A DNA stretch of 6,418 nucleotides from JBMZCV01 sp049613665 (GCA_049613665.1 JBMZCV010000231.1:1-6418); one strand, 5' to 3'; positions 1 through 5,824 are shown, counted from the stretch's first letter. Notes: a model not told the origin generated them from the sequence alone. Numbers and translations: made by a program.

Positions 1-23
1 ATAGTATGTTTCCCCTATCAAAA
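1..23 (+). repeat. Left arm of a 23-base inverted repeat (partner 3190-3212)
   Basis: Bases 1-23 match the reverse complement of 3190-3212 at 21 of 23 positions; the first 14 (ATAGTATGTTTCCC) are exact. The arm touches the window edge, so its outer limit is unknown. It also starts a 26-codon open frame at 6-86 (MFPLSKKV...) that resembles the first residues of a minus-strand mini-ORF at the partner arm. The pair encloses 3.2 kb with the MORN-like, MerC-like, WYL and GyrI-like genes but no transposase. It may be two dispersed repeat copies and not the ends of one element. Confidence 0.6.
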
Positions 24-144
24 AAGGTTTCTTTTGTTAAACCGAGAATAGCTGTTTTGTATGCCTATTGTATTATTAAAACATAACACGGATTTTTTAG
101 GACAAAATGTCTTGATATATCCTAGCTATAGCCAATTAAAAAGA

Positions 145-795
145 ATGAAAAACACACTACTAAAAATACTAATAGTTATTGAAATTTTCGGATGCACCAA
201 TTGCCAAATAATAAATCAAACCTCTTCAAAAACAAAATTTGATATAAAAGAAGAACTTACTTTTTCATATGCTTTGGATGGGGGAAGAGATAATTATAAT
301 GGTGAGATAAAGCGTTCAAAATTAACTTATGATAATCAATCAATAATGGGCGAGGGGAAAATTACCATTTCAAATAATGAAGAGATAAATCATCTCAAAA
401 TAGGTAAATGGTTAACTTATTATGAAAATGGGCAAATAAAAACAAAAGGGAAATACGAAATAGGAAAGTACATTCAATGTTGTTGTGACGGACCATGTAG
501 GCAGTATTACAATTATAAATCTGGAATGTGGAAGTATTTTTATCCAAATGGAAAATTATTGGCAAAAGGAAAGTATGACATCAAATCCTTGCATTTAAAT
601 ACAAGTTGCGAAGGTGGTGCAGAATTAAACTTTGGAATCATTAATGATAGCTGGAAATTTTATAATGAAGAAAATCAAGAAATAGCGGCAAACGATTCTA
701 TCCGAATAGAGCTGGAAAAAGTGAATGATGATTCGTTTGTTGGATCATACTTGATTCCAAATAAAGATAGAGAGAAAATTAGTTTTGAAAAATAA
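145..795 (+). CDS. MORN-like repeat protein, putative lipoprotein
   Basis: A protein of 216 residues from the ATG at 145. An upstream ATG at 61 is in frame, but the 145 start gives a typical secretion signal: K2, a hydrophobic run at residues 4-15, then I-F-G-C with Cys17 as a likely lipid-attachment site. Exact specificity at position -3 is weak, so plain secretion is possible. The body holds degenerate MORN/YwqK-type units: residues 86-105 (GKWLTYYENGQIKTKGKY) and 126-145 (SGMWKYFYPNGKLLAKGKYD), with a weaker third at 168-180 (DSWKFYNEENQEI). Such repeats form beta-hairpins, and related Bacteroidota proteins are surface or periplasmic with mostly unknown roles. Between the first two units is a cysteine cluster (Cys112-114, Cys118) that interrupts the repeat pattern. 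No partner gene is adjacent and no clear promoter is visible upstream. The family call is fairly secure; the function is unknown. Confidence 0.75.
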   Translation: MKNTLLKILIVIEIFGCTNCQIINQTSSKTKFDIKEELTFSYALDGGRDNYNGEIKRSKLTYDNQSIMGEGKITISNNEEINHLKIGKWLTYYENGQIKTKGKYEIGKYIQCCCDGPCRQYYNYKSGMWKYFYPNGKLLAKGKYDIKSLHLNTSCEGGAELNFGIINDSWKFYNEENQEIAANDSIRIELEKVNDDSFVGSYLIPNKDREKISFEK

Positions 796-809
796 AAATT
801 ACCGCCTTT

Positions 810-867
810 TTGTCATTCCGAAAATTTTAAACGTAGTGAAGAAATTTGAAGCAATCCAGAATGACAA
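810..867. repeat. REP-like palindromic intergenic element (TTGTCATTC...GAATGACAA)
   Basis: The 9-base ends TTGTCATTC (810-818) and GAATGACAA (859-867) are perfect inverted repeats around a 40-base core with ACGTAGTGAAGAA. This layout resembles the TGTCATTCCGA...AATGACA repeats scattered between genes in many Bacteroidota genomes. It starts 15 bases after the stop of the MORN-like gene, so it may also fold at the 3' end of that transcript. Confidence 0.65.
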
Positions 868-927
868 GCAGTAGGCATGAAGTTAAACGAAATTTTGTCG
901 TCTTCGGCATGGGATTGCTTCAAATTT
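842..927. repeat. 16-bp perfect inverted repeat overlapping the REP-like element
   Basis: AAATTTGAAGCAATCC at 842-857 pairs perfectly with GGATTGCTTCAAATTT at 912-927, leaving a 54-base loop. The left arm lies inside the 810-867 palindrome, so the two structures cannot form together. It looks like a second, partial, inverted copy of the same repeat family. Within the loop, CATGAAG and CTTCGGCATG give a further weak inner stem. Confidence 0.65.
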
Positions 928-958
928 TTGTTTTACAACAAAAGACTTTTGCAATGAA

Positions 959-1099
959 ACCTTCTTTGTTGGTATAAATCCAAATATCTTATTTGCTCGA
1001 AGCTTTTAAAGCTAAACTTTCTGGCATTTCCAATTCTGTTGGAATATCTTGAATGTAGTAGTTAAATGATTGATTACTAAGTAAATATGTTTATATTTT
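959..1099 (-). pseudogene. Remnant of an ArnT-like glycosyltransferase (C-terminal fragment)
   Basis: Bases 959-1099 align without gaps to 4215-4355, inside the intact glycosyltransferase of this window (about residues 472-519, including the NQSFNYYIQDIPTE region). There are 11 mismatches in 141 bases, about 92 percent identity. Nine of the 11 fall at third codon positions. Eight are synonymous, one is a missense (Thr to Met, at 1026), and two create stops: CAA to TAA at 991 and TAT to TAA at 1091. The pattern says the source gene diverged while still under coding selection, then was cut down and decayed. The alignment ends abruptly at about 959 on the left and at 1099-1103 on the right, where a kinase fragment begins. 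It cannot be functional. Confidence 0.85.
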
Positions 1100-1249
1100 T
1101 CAGATTTTTGGGGAACGATAAAATCACTCGGTGCATGGGGCGGCGATTTTGTGTTGGCTACTTCTGATAAATCGGAGGCGGAAACTCGTAGTTATTTTAA
1201 GGCAAAAGGTTTTGGTACTTTTTTGAGATATGGCGATTTGGTGAAGTAA
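1100..1249 (+). pseudogene. 3' fragment of a GHMP-family kinase (GYDIA type)
   Basis: An open frame ends at the TAA at 1247-1249; its last 47 codons read FWGTIKSLGAWGGDF, then a polar stretch, and end in RYGDLVK. The I-K-S-L-G-A-W-G-G-D-F block matches, from memory, the C-terminal end of the GHMP kinase relatives (GYDIA type) common in Flavobacteriia. The ATP-binding loop and the whole N-terminal part are missing, because the frame runs at once into the minus-strand glycosyltransferase remnant. No start codon or upstream body remains, so this is a dead 3' end. Placing it next to the other remnant points to a recombination junction near 1100. The family call rests on this short motif block. 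Confidence 0.6.
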
Positions 1250-1333
1250 AAAGTTTTTTTAGAAGAAACTAGGTTTGTTTTTTTGTTTTATTTTTTCGTT
1301 GTCTTATATTATTGCACAAATCAATTTGTTATA

Positions 1334-1687
1334 ATGAAGATAACTGCATTAAAAACGGATAAAGTTGGAATAATCCCAAGCACACTATGTATGATATATT
1401 GCATAGCTACCCCTTTTTTGTTTTTAGCACAACCTTATTCAGCATCCTGCTGCAAAGCATCTCCGAGTTGGTGGCGTTCATTACATTTTATATTTGAATA
1501 TGCTATTTATTTACCAGGAATGCTGCTTGTGTTGCTTCATATTTACAACTTAAAATATTGTCAATTCCAAATAAATACTTGTTGCATAAATTGCAAAACA
1601 ATGATTGAATCATTGTTTTGCAGAAGTTTACACTATTTGTTAGTTATTAAATCTGACTGCAAATTAATCATTTCCAGAAACCATTAG
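1334..1687 (+). CDS. MerC-like small membrane protein, apparently internally deleted
   Basis: A 117-residue frame from the ATG at 1334; an earlier ATG at 1283 would add an unlikely 17 residues from a T-rich stretch. The N-terminus resembles MerC-domain proteins of Bacteroidota: a first membrane segment with Cys19 and Cys23 (LCMIYC), then ATPFLFLAQ and a SASCC motif (Cys39, Cys40) followed by PSWW. MerC proteins carry mercuric or related metal ions across the inner membrane. In relatives as I recall them, two further membrane segments follow; here residue 57 leads directly into IYLPGMLLVLLHIYNLKYC, which looks like the family's last segment and Cys-rich tail (Cys83, Cys84, Cys87). I infer an in-frame loss of some 40-50 residues near 1505. 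The final 30 residues look like read-through past a lost stop. It is probably not functional as a transporter. It lies 25 bases before the WYL regulator on the same strand. Confidence 0.55.
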   Translation: MKITALKTDKVGIIPSTLCMIYCIATPFLFLAQPYSASCCKASPSWWRSLHFIFEYAIYLPGMLLVLLHIYNLKYCQFQINTCCINCKTMIESLFCRSLHYLLVIKSDCKLIISRNH

Positions 1688-1712
1688 CCACAAACAGAAG
1701 AAACCAACCAAA

Positions 1713-2435
1713 ATGGAAAAAAAATTAAGACTTTCGAGATTGATTGCTATTTTAACCCAATTGCAATCCAAACGACTTTTGACAGCACGAGAGATAGCTG
1801 AAAAGCATAATGTTAGCATTAGAACTATATACCGAGACATTAAAACACTTGAGAGTTCTGGAATTCCAATAGTTACAGAAGAAGGCAAGGGCTATTCAAT
1901 AATGGAAGGATATAAATTACCTCCTGTTATGTTTACTGACAAAGAAGCCAATGCTTTAATAATTGCGGAGCAACTAATTTTAACAAATAAAGACAAATCC
2001 TTATCAGTAGAATACCAAAATGCAGTTGCAAAAATAAAATCAATTTTACGACATTCTCAAAAAGAAAAGATTGAGTACTTATCCGAAAGAGTAATTTTTA
2101 GGAATAATGCTGAAAATCAAAAAACAAGCAATTATTTAATGATTATTCAGTCTGCAATTTCAAATTTTAATACTGTAGAAATTGACTACCAATCTCTACA
2201 AGGCAAAAATACTAAACGAATAATTGAACCATTTGCTTTGTATAGCACTCAAGAAAATTGGCTTTTAATTGCAAATTGCAGATTGAGAAATGATTTTAGG
2301 GTTTTTCGTCTTGACCATATTCAGAAATTAACTGTTCAAAATCAACGCTTTGAGCCTCAAAAAATAACACTACAAGAATATTTTGAATTGTGTAGAAAAA
2401 AAAGTTTATCAACCCCTGACACACCTTTGTCATAG
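1713..2435 (+). CDS. WYL-domain HTH transcriptional regulator (YafY family)
   Basis: A 240-residue cytoplasmic DNA-binding protein. Residues 7-61 form a winged helix (DeoR/HTH_11 type), with the recognition helix around SIRTIYRDIKTLESSG and the wing at IVTEEGKGY. Residues 155-212 are the WYL sensor domain, with Trp183 and the basic ligand-facing set Arg190, Arg192, Arg196 and Arg199 in CRLRNDFRVFRLD. The usual Trp-Tyr-Leu is Trp-Leu-Leu here. There is no C-terminal extension beyond about residue 230; this short form is, to my memory, normal for Bacteroidota members. WYL regulators sense small ligands or nucleic acid and often control a neighbour. The next gene, a GyrI-like effector-binding protein, is the obvious candidate target. 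The start follows an A-rich leader (AACCAACCAAA) with no Shine-Dalgarno site, as is common in this phylum. Confidence 0.9.
   Translation: MEKKLRLSRLIAILTQLQSKRLLTAREIAEKHNVSIRTIYRDIKTLESSGIPIVTEEGKGYSIMEGYKLPPVMFTDKEANALIIAEQLILTNKDKSLSVEYQNAVAKIKSILRHSQKEKIEYLSERVIFRNNAENQKTSNYLMIIQSAISNFNTVEIDYQSLQGKNTKRIIEPFALYSTQENWLLIANCRLRNDFRVFRLDHIQKLTVQNQRFEPQKITLQEYFELCRKKSLSTPDTPLS
2417..2432. promoter_or_regulatory. Palindrome TGACA-N6-TGTCA, possible operator
   Basis: A perfect 5-base dyad with a 6-base spacer overlaps the last codons of the WYL regulator gene and lies 12 bases before a TAnnTTTG match. A dyad beside a regulator and ahead of its likely target is a reasonable operator candidate, but it also encodes the C-terminal residues (TPDTPLS), so the symmetry could be incidental. 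The binding protein is inferred. Confidence 0.35.
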
Positions 2436-2443
2436 CCTACCTT

Positions 2444-2451
2444 TATTTTTG
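2444..2451 (+). promoter_or_regulatory. Possible -7 box (TATTTTTG) upstream of the GyrI-like gene
   Basis: TATTTTTG fits the Bacteroidota -7 consensus TAnnTTTG exactly. The nearest TTTG on its left (2426-2429) is only 14 bases away, shorter than the usual 17-23, so the match is incomplete. It would give a leader of about 130 bases, in which a second dyad AGTAC-TTG-GTACT occurs at 2460-2472. Confidence 0.3.
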
Positions 2452-2459
2452 TAACATTA

Positions 2460-2472
2460 AGTACTTGGTACT
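2460..2472. promoter_or_regulatory. Short dyad AGTAC-TTG-GTACT in the GyrI-like gene leader
   Basis: A perfect 5-base inverted repeat around a 3-base centre, 9 bases downstream of the TATTTTTG box. By position it could be an operator of the adjacent regulator or a minor leader hairpin. No further support is visible. Confidence 0.3.
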
Positions 2473-2588
2473 ATTTAATAAAGTATTCGTTTAGTTGCTA
2501 ACGCATTGACATTCCTGGTATTATCTTGTTCTGAAATGCCAAAAAAACTTCTGAACGACTACTTATAACATCAAAATACATTAATAAA

Positions 2589-3050
2589 ATGGATAAAGTA
2601 ACAATTAAAACATTTAAAGTAATTGGAATTTCTGTACGAACTACCAACGAAAATGGACAAGCAGCAAAAGATATTGGGGAATTATGGAATAAATTTATGG
2701 TAGAAGGAATTCTTGAGAAAATTCCTAATAAAGTTGATAATACGATTTATTCAATCTATACGGATTATGAAAGTGACCATACAAAACCATATACAACAAT
2801 TTTAGCTTGCAAAGTTGAAAATATTGACACTATTCCAAATGGAATGATAGCTAAGAATTTCAATAAAGAGAATTATGCAAAATTTGTCTCTAAAGGTAAC
2901 TTAACGCAGGGAGCAGTTTATAATACTTGGAAAGAAATTTGGAACAAAGATTTAGATAGAGCTTTTACAGCAGACTTTGAAGTTTATGGAGAAAAATCCC
3001 AAGACCCTACAAATGCAGAAGTAGAAATTTTTATTGCTATAAATAACTAG
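2589..3050 (+). CDS. GyrI-like / AraC-type effector-binding domain protein
   Basis: A 153-residue cytoplasmic protein made of a single effector-binding (GyrI-like, SOUL-fold) domain. Visible family features are the opening strand FKVIGISVRTTNENG, the helix AAKDIGELWNKFMVEGILEKI, the central strands YSIYTDYESD...YTTILACKV, the FNKENYAKFVSKGNL segment, the helix with WKEIWNKDLDR, and the closing acidic strand AEVEIFIAI. Length matches a standalone domain with no HTH. Such proteins bind amphipathic or aromatic small molecules; some bind gyrase, but most have no proven role. It follows the WYL regulator by 153 bases on the same strand, a pairing often seen in Bacteroidota as I recall, so ligand sensing or sequestering together with that regulator is plausible. 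The start at 2589 comes after an A/T-rich leader without a clear Shine-Dalgarno site. Confidence 0.85.
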   Translation: MDKVTIKTFKVIGISVRTTNENGQAAKDIGELWNKFMVEGILEKIPNKVDNTIYSIYTDYESDHTKPYTTILACKVENIDTIPNGMIAKNFNKENYAKFVSKGNLTQGAVYNTWKEIWNKDLDRAFTADFEVYGEKSQDPTNAEVEIFIAINN

Positions 3051-3099
3051 ATAAAACTAATGATAGCTATTTTCGATTTGAAACTACTGTGACAAAAAA

Positions 3100-3207
3100 T
3101 CATTTGTTTTTTTTAAAATAGAATTGTATAGTTTTATCCTTATGTCTTTCAGGCAGTCCGCTTTTCGGCTGTTTAAAAATCTTAACGCCTTTTGGTAAGG
3201 GAAACAT
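3100..3207 (-). other. 35-codon mini-ORF beginning inside a dispersed repeat
   Basis: On the minus strand an ATG at 3207 opens a 35-residue frame, MFPLPKGVKIFKQPKSG... ending in KKNK, closed by TGA at 3100. It is rich in lysine (about 10) and has no membrane segment. Its first eight residues resemble the frame starting at base 6 on the plus strand (MFPLSKKV), because both begin inside copies of the same repeat. It could be the cut-off start of a gene carried by that repeat, or chance. I do not recognise it. Confidence 0.25.
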
Positions 3208-3212
3208 ACTAT
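3190..3212 (-). repeat. Right arm of the 23-base inverted repeat (partner 1-23)
   Basis: The reverse complement of this stretch equals bases 1-23 at 21 of 23 positions, differing only at the partners of bases 15 and 18. It overlaps the left arm of the 3202-3279 hairpin, so the same repeat word occurs three times in and around this gap. Confidence 0.6.
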
Positions 3213-3279
3213 TTTTCAGTTCAAAAGGCCATTAAATTTGCAAATATTGGCCGCCTTAGCCTAAAAAAATAGTATGTTT
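3202..3279. repeat. Palindromic element with 15-bp perfect arms
   Basis: AAACATACTATTTTT (3202-3216) and AAAAATAGTATGTTT (3265-3279) are perfect inverted repeats around a 48-base loop. Inside the loop, GGCC at 3227-3230 and at 3249-3252, with partly complementary A/T-rich sequence between them, can add an inner stem. The whole resembles a small mobile palindrome or paired ends of a deleted insertion sequence. It lies in the 443-base gap between the GyrI-like and DUF1801 genes. No protein-coding remnant is recognisable between the arms. Confidence 0.65.
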
Positions 3280-3399
3280 AAACCTTTGATAAAAAAATAT
3301 ATTAATGTCCGAACTGTTGACATTATAACATATTAAACAAAAAAAACAATATATTATTGGTTGTCACTAAAACATCATAGCGGAAACTGCTGAAATAAC

Positions 3400-3452
3400 G
3401 ATAACCTCGTTGCTAACACATTGAAAATCATCGTATTAGCAACGAGGTTATC
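3400..3452. repeat. 17-bp perfect stem-loop upstream of the DUF1801 gene
   Basis: GATAACCTCGTTGCTAA (3400-3416) pairs perfectly with TTAGCAACGAGGTTATC (3436-3452) around a 19-base loop. Flanking TGAAATAA and TTTATTCA extend the symmetry imperfectly. It ends 41 bases before the DUF1801 start codon. No T-run follows, so it is not a classical terminator; it could be a recombination or repeat relic or a strong leader hairpin. Confidence 0.7.
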
Positions 3453-3493
3453 ATTTATTCAATAGTGCTTGGCACACTTAAATGATAATTTGA

Positions 3494-3922
3494 ATGGGTA
3501 AATTACAAATAATAACGAATCCTAAAGTAGAAAAAGTCTTTGCCGATTATCCCGATTTTGTTCGATATAAAATGCAGTTTTTGAGAAAATTAGTAATAGA
3601 AACAGCAGAAGAAATCGAAGAACTTACCTATCTTGAAGAAACCCTAAAATGGGGAGAACCTAGTTTTATAACCAAAAATGGCAGCACTTTACGAATGGAT
3701 TGGAAAGAAAGGACACCAGACCAATATGCAATGTATTTTAAATGCACAAGTAGATTGGTTGAGACTTTTAAAATGGTGTTTGGAAAACAATTTAAATATG
3801 AAAAAAATAGAGCCATCATTTTTCAACTCCAGCAAGAAATTCCTATAGAAGAATTGAAGCAATGTATAAAAGCTACCTTATTATATCACAAGGTTAAAAA
3901 GGATATTACATTAGGAATATAA
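3494..3922 (+). CDS. DUF1801 domain protein (YdhG-like)
   Basis: A 142-residue cytoplasmic protein spanning one DUF1801 domain. Characteristic blocks are the N-terminal helix FVRYKMQFLRKLVIETAEE, ETLKWGEPSFIT, GSTLRMDWKE, DQYAMYFKCTSRLVETFK, the FKYEKNRAIIF strand, and the C-terminal helix EELKQCIKATLLYHKVK. The length is about that of the family. The domain has a CyaY/YjbR-like fold and no established enzymatic activity; members are often near stress or small-molecule response genes, but the role here is unknown. The start at 3494 gives the full domain and no upstream in-frame extension is needed. A strong stem-loop ends 41 bases before it and no clear promoter is visible between. It converges on the glycosyltransferase gene, with a hairpin in between. 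Confidence 0.85.
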   Translation: MGKLQIITNPKVEKVFADYPDFVRYKMQFLRKLVIETAEEIEELTYLEETLKWGEPSFITKNGSTLRMDWKERTPDQYAMYFKCTSRLVETFKMVFGKQFKYEKNRAIIFQLQQEIPIEELKQCIKATLLYHKVKKDITLGI

Positions 3923-3940
3923 ATGGTAATAGCTAATCAA

Positions 3941-3981
3941 GTAGGTAACTCATAGGCAATTAATACCTGTGGGTTACCTAC
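3941..3981. terminator. Hairpin between convergent genes, probable bidirectional terminator
   Basis: GTAGGTAACTCATAGG (3941-3956) and CCTGTGGGTTACCTAC (3966-3981) pair over 16 positions. The only two non-Watson-Crick pairs are wobble pairs in plus-strand RNA. The loop is 9 bases. It begins 19 bases after the DUF1801 stop and ends 90 bases beyond the stop of the opposing glycosyltransferase gene. No long T-run follows on either side, so termination is inferred from position and stem strength. Confidence 0.55.
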
Positions 3982-4070
3982 CTAACATATGGTTTTTATA
4001 CTAAGCAGTACTGTCAATGGTGTTTTTCAATTTACATTCTAGCTTTCTAAATCATGCTGTGCAGCACGCC

Positions 4071-5771
4071 TTACCACTTCACCAAATACCTCACATTCGT
4101 ATATTTCCCTCTCGTTTTCGGATTAAAAAAGCCTATTTTCAACTTTGTAACATGAATATGATTTAAAGCGAAAACCTCACTCAATTCTGGCTTTCTTTCT
4201 TTTAGCTTATCAACACCTTCTTTGTTGGTATAAATCCAAATATCTTGCTTGCTCGAAGCTTTTAAAGCTAAACTCTCTGGCGTTTCCAATTCCGTCGGAA
4301 TGTCTTGAATATAGTAGTTAAATGATTGATTACTAAGCAAGTATGTATATATTTTAGCATTTTCTTTCTTATCAAAAACAGCTATCAAATCAGCCGCTTG
4401 ATAGCCACTTTCATATTTTTTCAATTCTTGATAAGCATGAGCATTTAGAATAAAATTGATGCCAATAGCTGTAAAAACGCTTGTTAAAATGAGCTTTTTG
4501 ATAGGCAAAACAGATGTAAAACTGTAATAGCAAGTTACGGCAAATAGAAAAACCGTTACTGACCAAAATAAAGCGTGAGTAGTTGGAAAAACGAAAATTG
4601 GAAAGCTCAAAGCTACAAGCCACAATAAAAAGTTAATCGTCATTTGTCCATAAATCGCTGATTTTCTCATTTTTAATTTTTCTGCTTTTTCTATGAAAAA
4701 ATCTTTTATAAAAACGGCCGTTAGAATGGCAATCAAAGGAAAACAAACGAAGATATAATGTGGCAATTTGTAATGAGAAAGCGATAAAACCGCAAAAGGC
4801 AAAATTATTCCGCCTAGTGTTATCGCTTCGTGTAAGCTGTTGGAATGAAATTTATTTTTGATTAAATGATACGCATTTTTTGTTACAGCAGCTAAAGCCC
4901 ACAAAGTAAAAGGCAAAAAAGCCCACAAAAATGTATGTAGAAAAAAGAAATAGCTTGTTTCATCTTTCCACACATTTCCGCCAGTAATACGCCCAAAACT
5001 CTGCTCCCAAAAATAAAACTGAATGCCGTGCCAGCCAAATTGTTGGTATAAACCCAAGAGCATCGGCGACAGAAACAACATCACTAAAACGAAAACTAAG
5101 AGCCATTGCCATTTAACAAAAATATGCCATTGCCTTTTGAGCAAAAAATGGCTACCTAAAGCCAAAACAGGCAACATCAAACCTATCGGCCCTTTTGAAA
5201 GCATGGCTAAAGCTAAAAAAAAGCTACTTCCCACCAAATATTTATATTTTTCGGTATCTATATAAGCCACAAGTTGCCAAATGGCTGCGATGACGCTTGC
5301 CGCTAAAAGTGTGTCTGTTCGCACATCGTGATTGAACAAAAACCACGCTTGACAATGTGCCAAAATCAAAGCTGCTATCAAAGCTATTTCCTTATTGTAT
5401 AGCCGAACTGCGAGTTGATAAGTTGCAAACAAACCTATGATAGAAAATAGAAAAGACGGTAAACGATAGGCGAAATCAGAAATGCCAAATAGATAAAACG
5501 AAAAAGTAGAAAGCCAAAATAGCAAAGGTGGCTTATCCAAATAATCTTGGTGTTTGTGTTTTACTTGCAAAAAATCGCCATTTTCGAGCATCTCGCAGCT
5601 AATAGAAGCGTATTGAGCAGCATCGACAGGCATAACATTTAGAAACAAACCTATAACATAAGTTAATAGGCTAGAAAATAGAATAATTCCTAAAATGGTT
5701 TGCGAAAAAAGTAGTTCTGATTGTGGGTTTTGTATATTTTTCAAGCTGTTTTTTTGCTCAAAAATACGCAT
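4071..5771 (-). CDS. ArnT-like glycosyltransferase, GT39/GT83 family integral membrane protein
   Basis: A 566-residue polytopic membrane enzyme of the GT-C fold (PMT/ArnT type), which moves a sugar from a polyprenyl-phosphate donor to an acceptor on the outer face of the inner membrane. After a first membrane segment (about 24-46) comes the periplasmic loop with the likely catalytic Asp50 in VDAAQYASISCEM, then YLDKPPLLFWLS (77-88), the RLPS motif (103-106), HDVRTDTLL (148-156) and LSKGPIG (191-197), all family hallmarks. KLPHYIFVCFPL (335-346) matches the conserved late membrane segment. Around 10-12 membrane segments are visible up to about residue 445, followed by a soluble C-terminal domain ending in VKW. 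The ATG at 5771 gives the expected cytoplasmic N-terminus. The acceptor (lipid A, glycan or protein) cannot be told. Residues about 472-519 have a decayed second copy at 959-1099. The gene appears monocistronic and diverges from the DUF1016 gene 80 bases away. Confidence 0.9.
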   Translation of the reverse strand: MRIFEQKNSLKNIQNPQSELLFSQTILGIILFSSLLTYVIGLFLNVMPVDAAQYASISCEMLENGDFLQVKHKHQDYLDKPPLLFWLSTFSFYLFGISDFAYRLPSFLFSIIGLFATYQLAVRLYNKEIALIAALILAHCQAWFLFNHDVRTDTLLAASVIAAIWQLVAYIDTEKYKYLVGSSFFLALAMLSKGPIGLMLPVLALGSHFLLKRQWHIFVKWQWLLVFVLVMLFLSPMLLGLYQQFGWHGIQFYFWEQSFGRITGGNVWKDETSYFFFLHTFLWAFLPFTLWALAAVTKNAYHLIKNKFHSNSLHEAITLGGIILPFAVLSLSHYKLPHYIFVCFPLIAILTAVFIKDFFIEKAEKLKMRKSAIYGQMTINFLLWLVALSFPIFVFPTTHALFWSVTVFLFAVTCYYSFTSVLPIKKLILTSVFTAIGINFILNAHAYQELKKYESGYQAADLIAVFDKKENAKIYTYLLSNQSFNYYIQDIPTELETPESLALKASSKQDIWIYTNKEGVDKLKERKPELSEVFALNHIHVTKLKIGFFNPKTRGKYTNVRYLVKW

Positions 5772-5790
5772 TGTTTGTTGAAGTGCAAAA

Positions 5791-5822
5791 TTTGTTTTTT
5801 CACAAAGAATATCATACTTTTG
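5791..5822 (+). promoter_or_regulatory. Bacteroidota-type promoter for the DUF1016 gene
   Basis: TTTG at 5791-5794, a 20-base spacer, and TACTTTTG at 5815-5822 match the -33 TTG and -7 TAnnTTTG pattern with correct spacing. Transcription would start near 5829, about 20-25 bases before the ATG at 5852. This is the best promoter match in the window. Confidence 0.6.
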
Positions 5823-5824
5823 AC

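Noticed and set aside
61..144. Upstream in-frame ATG at 61 as the start of the MORN-like protein
   Set aside because: It would bury the clear signal sequence of the 145 start behind 28 residues with no recognisable feature.
1664..1888. Minus-strand 74-codon frame overlapping the WYL regulator gene
   Set aside because: It lies opposite the well-supported HTH coding region and resembles no protein family; it is an antisense artefact.
3157..3177. Short hairpin CAGTCCG...CGGCTG as a terminator of the GyrI-like gene
   Set aside because: The stem is only six pairs with a bulge and no T-run follows. It also lies over 100 bases past the stop.
3233..3240. TAAATTTG as a promoter -7 box
   Set aside because: It lies in the loop of the 3202-3279 palindrome with no TTG at a suitable distance. 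A TAnnTTTG match is expected by chance in such AT-rich DNA.
3400..3452. Integron attC site, suggested by small accessory genes and a stem-loop containing GCTAAC
   Set aside because: The ends do not fit the RYYYAAC and GTTRRRY core sites. The stem is fully paired with none of the expected unpaired spacer bases, and no integrase is present.
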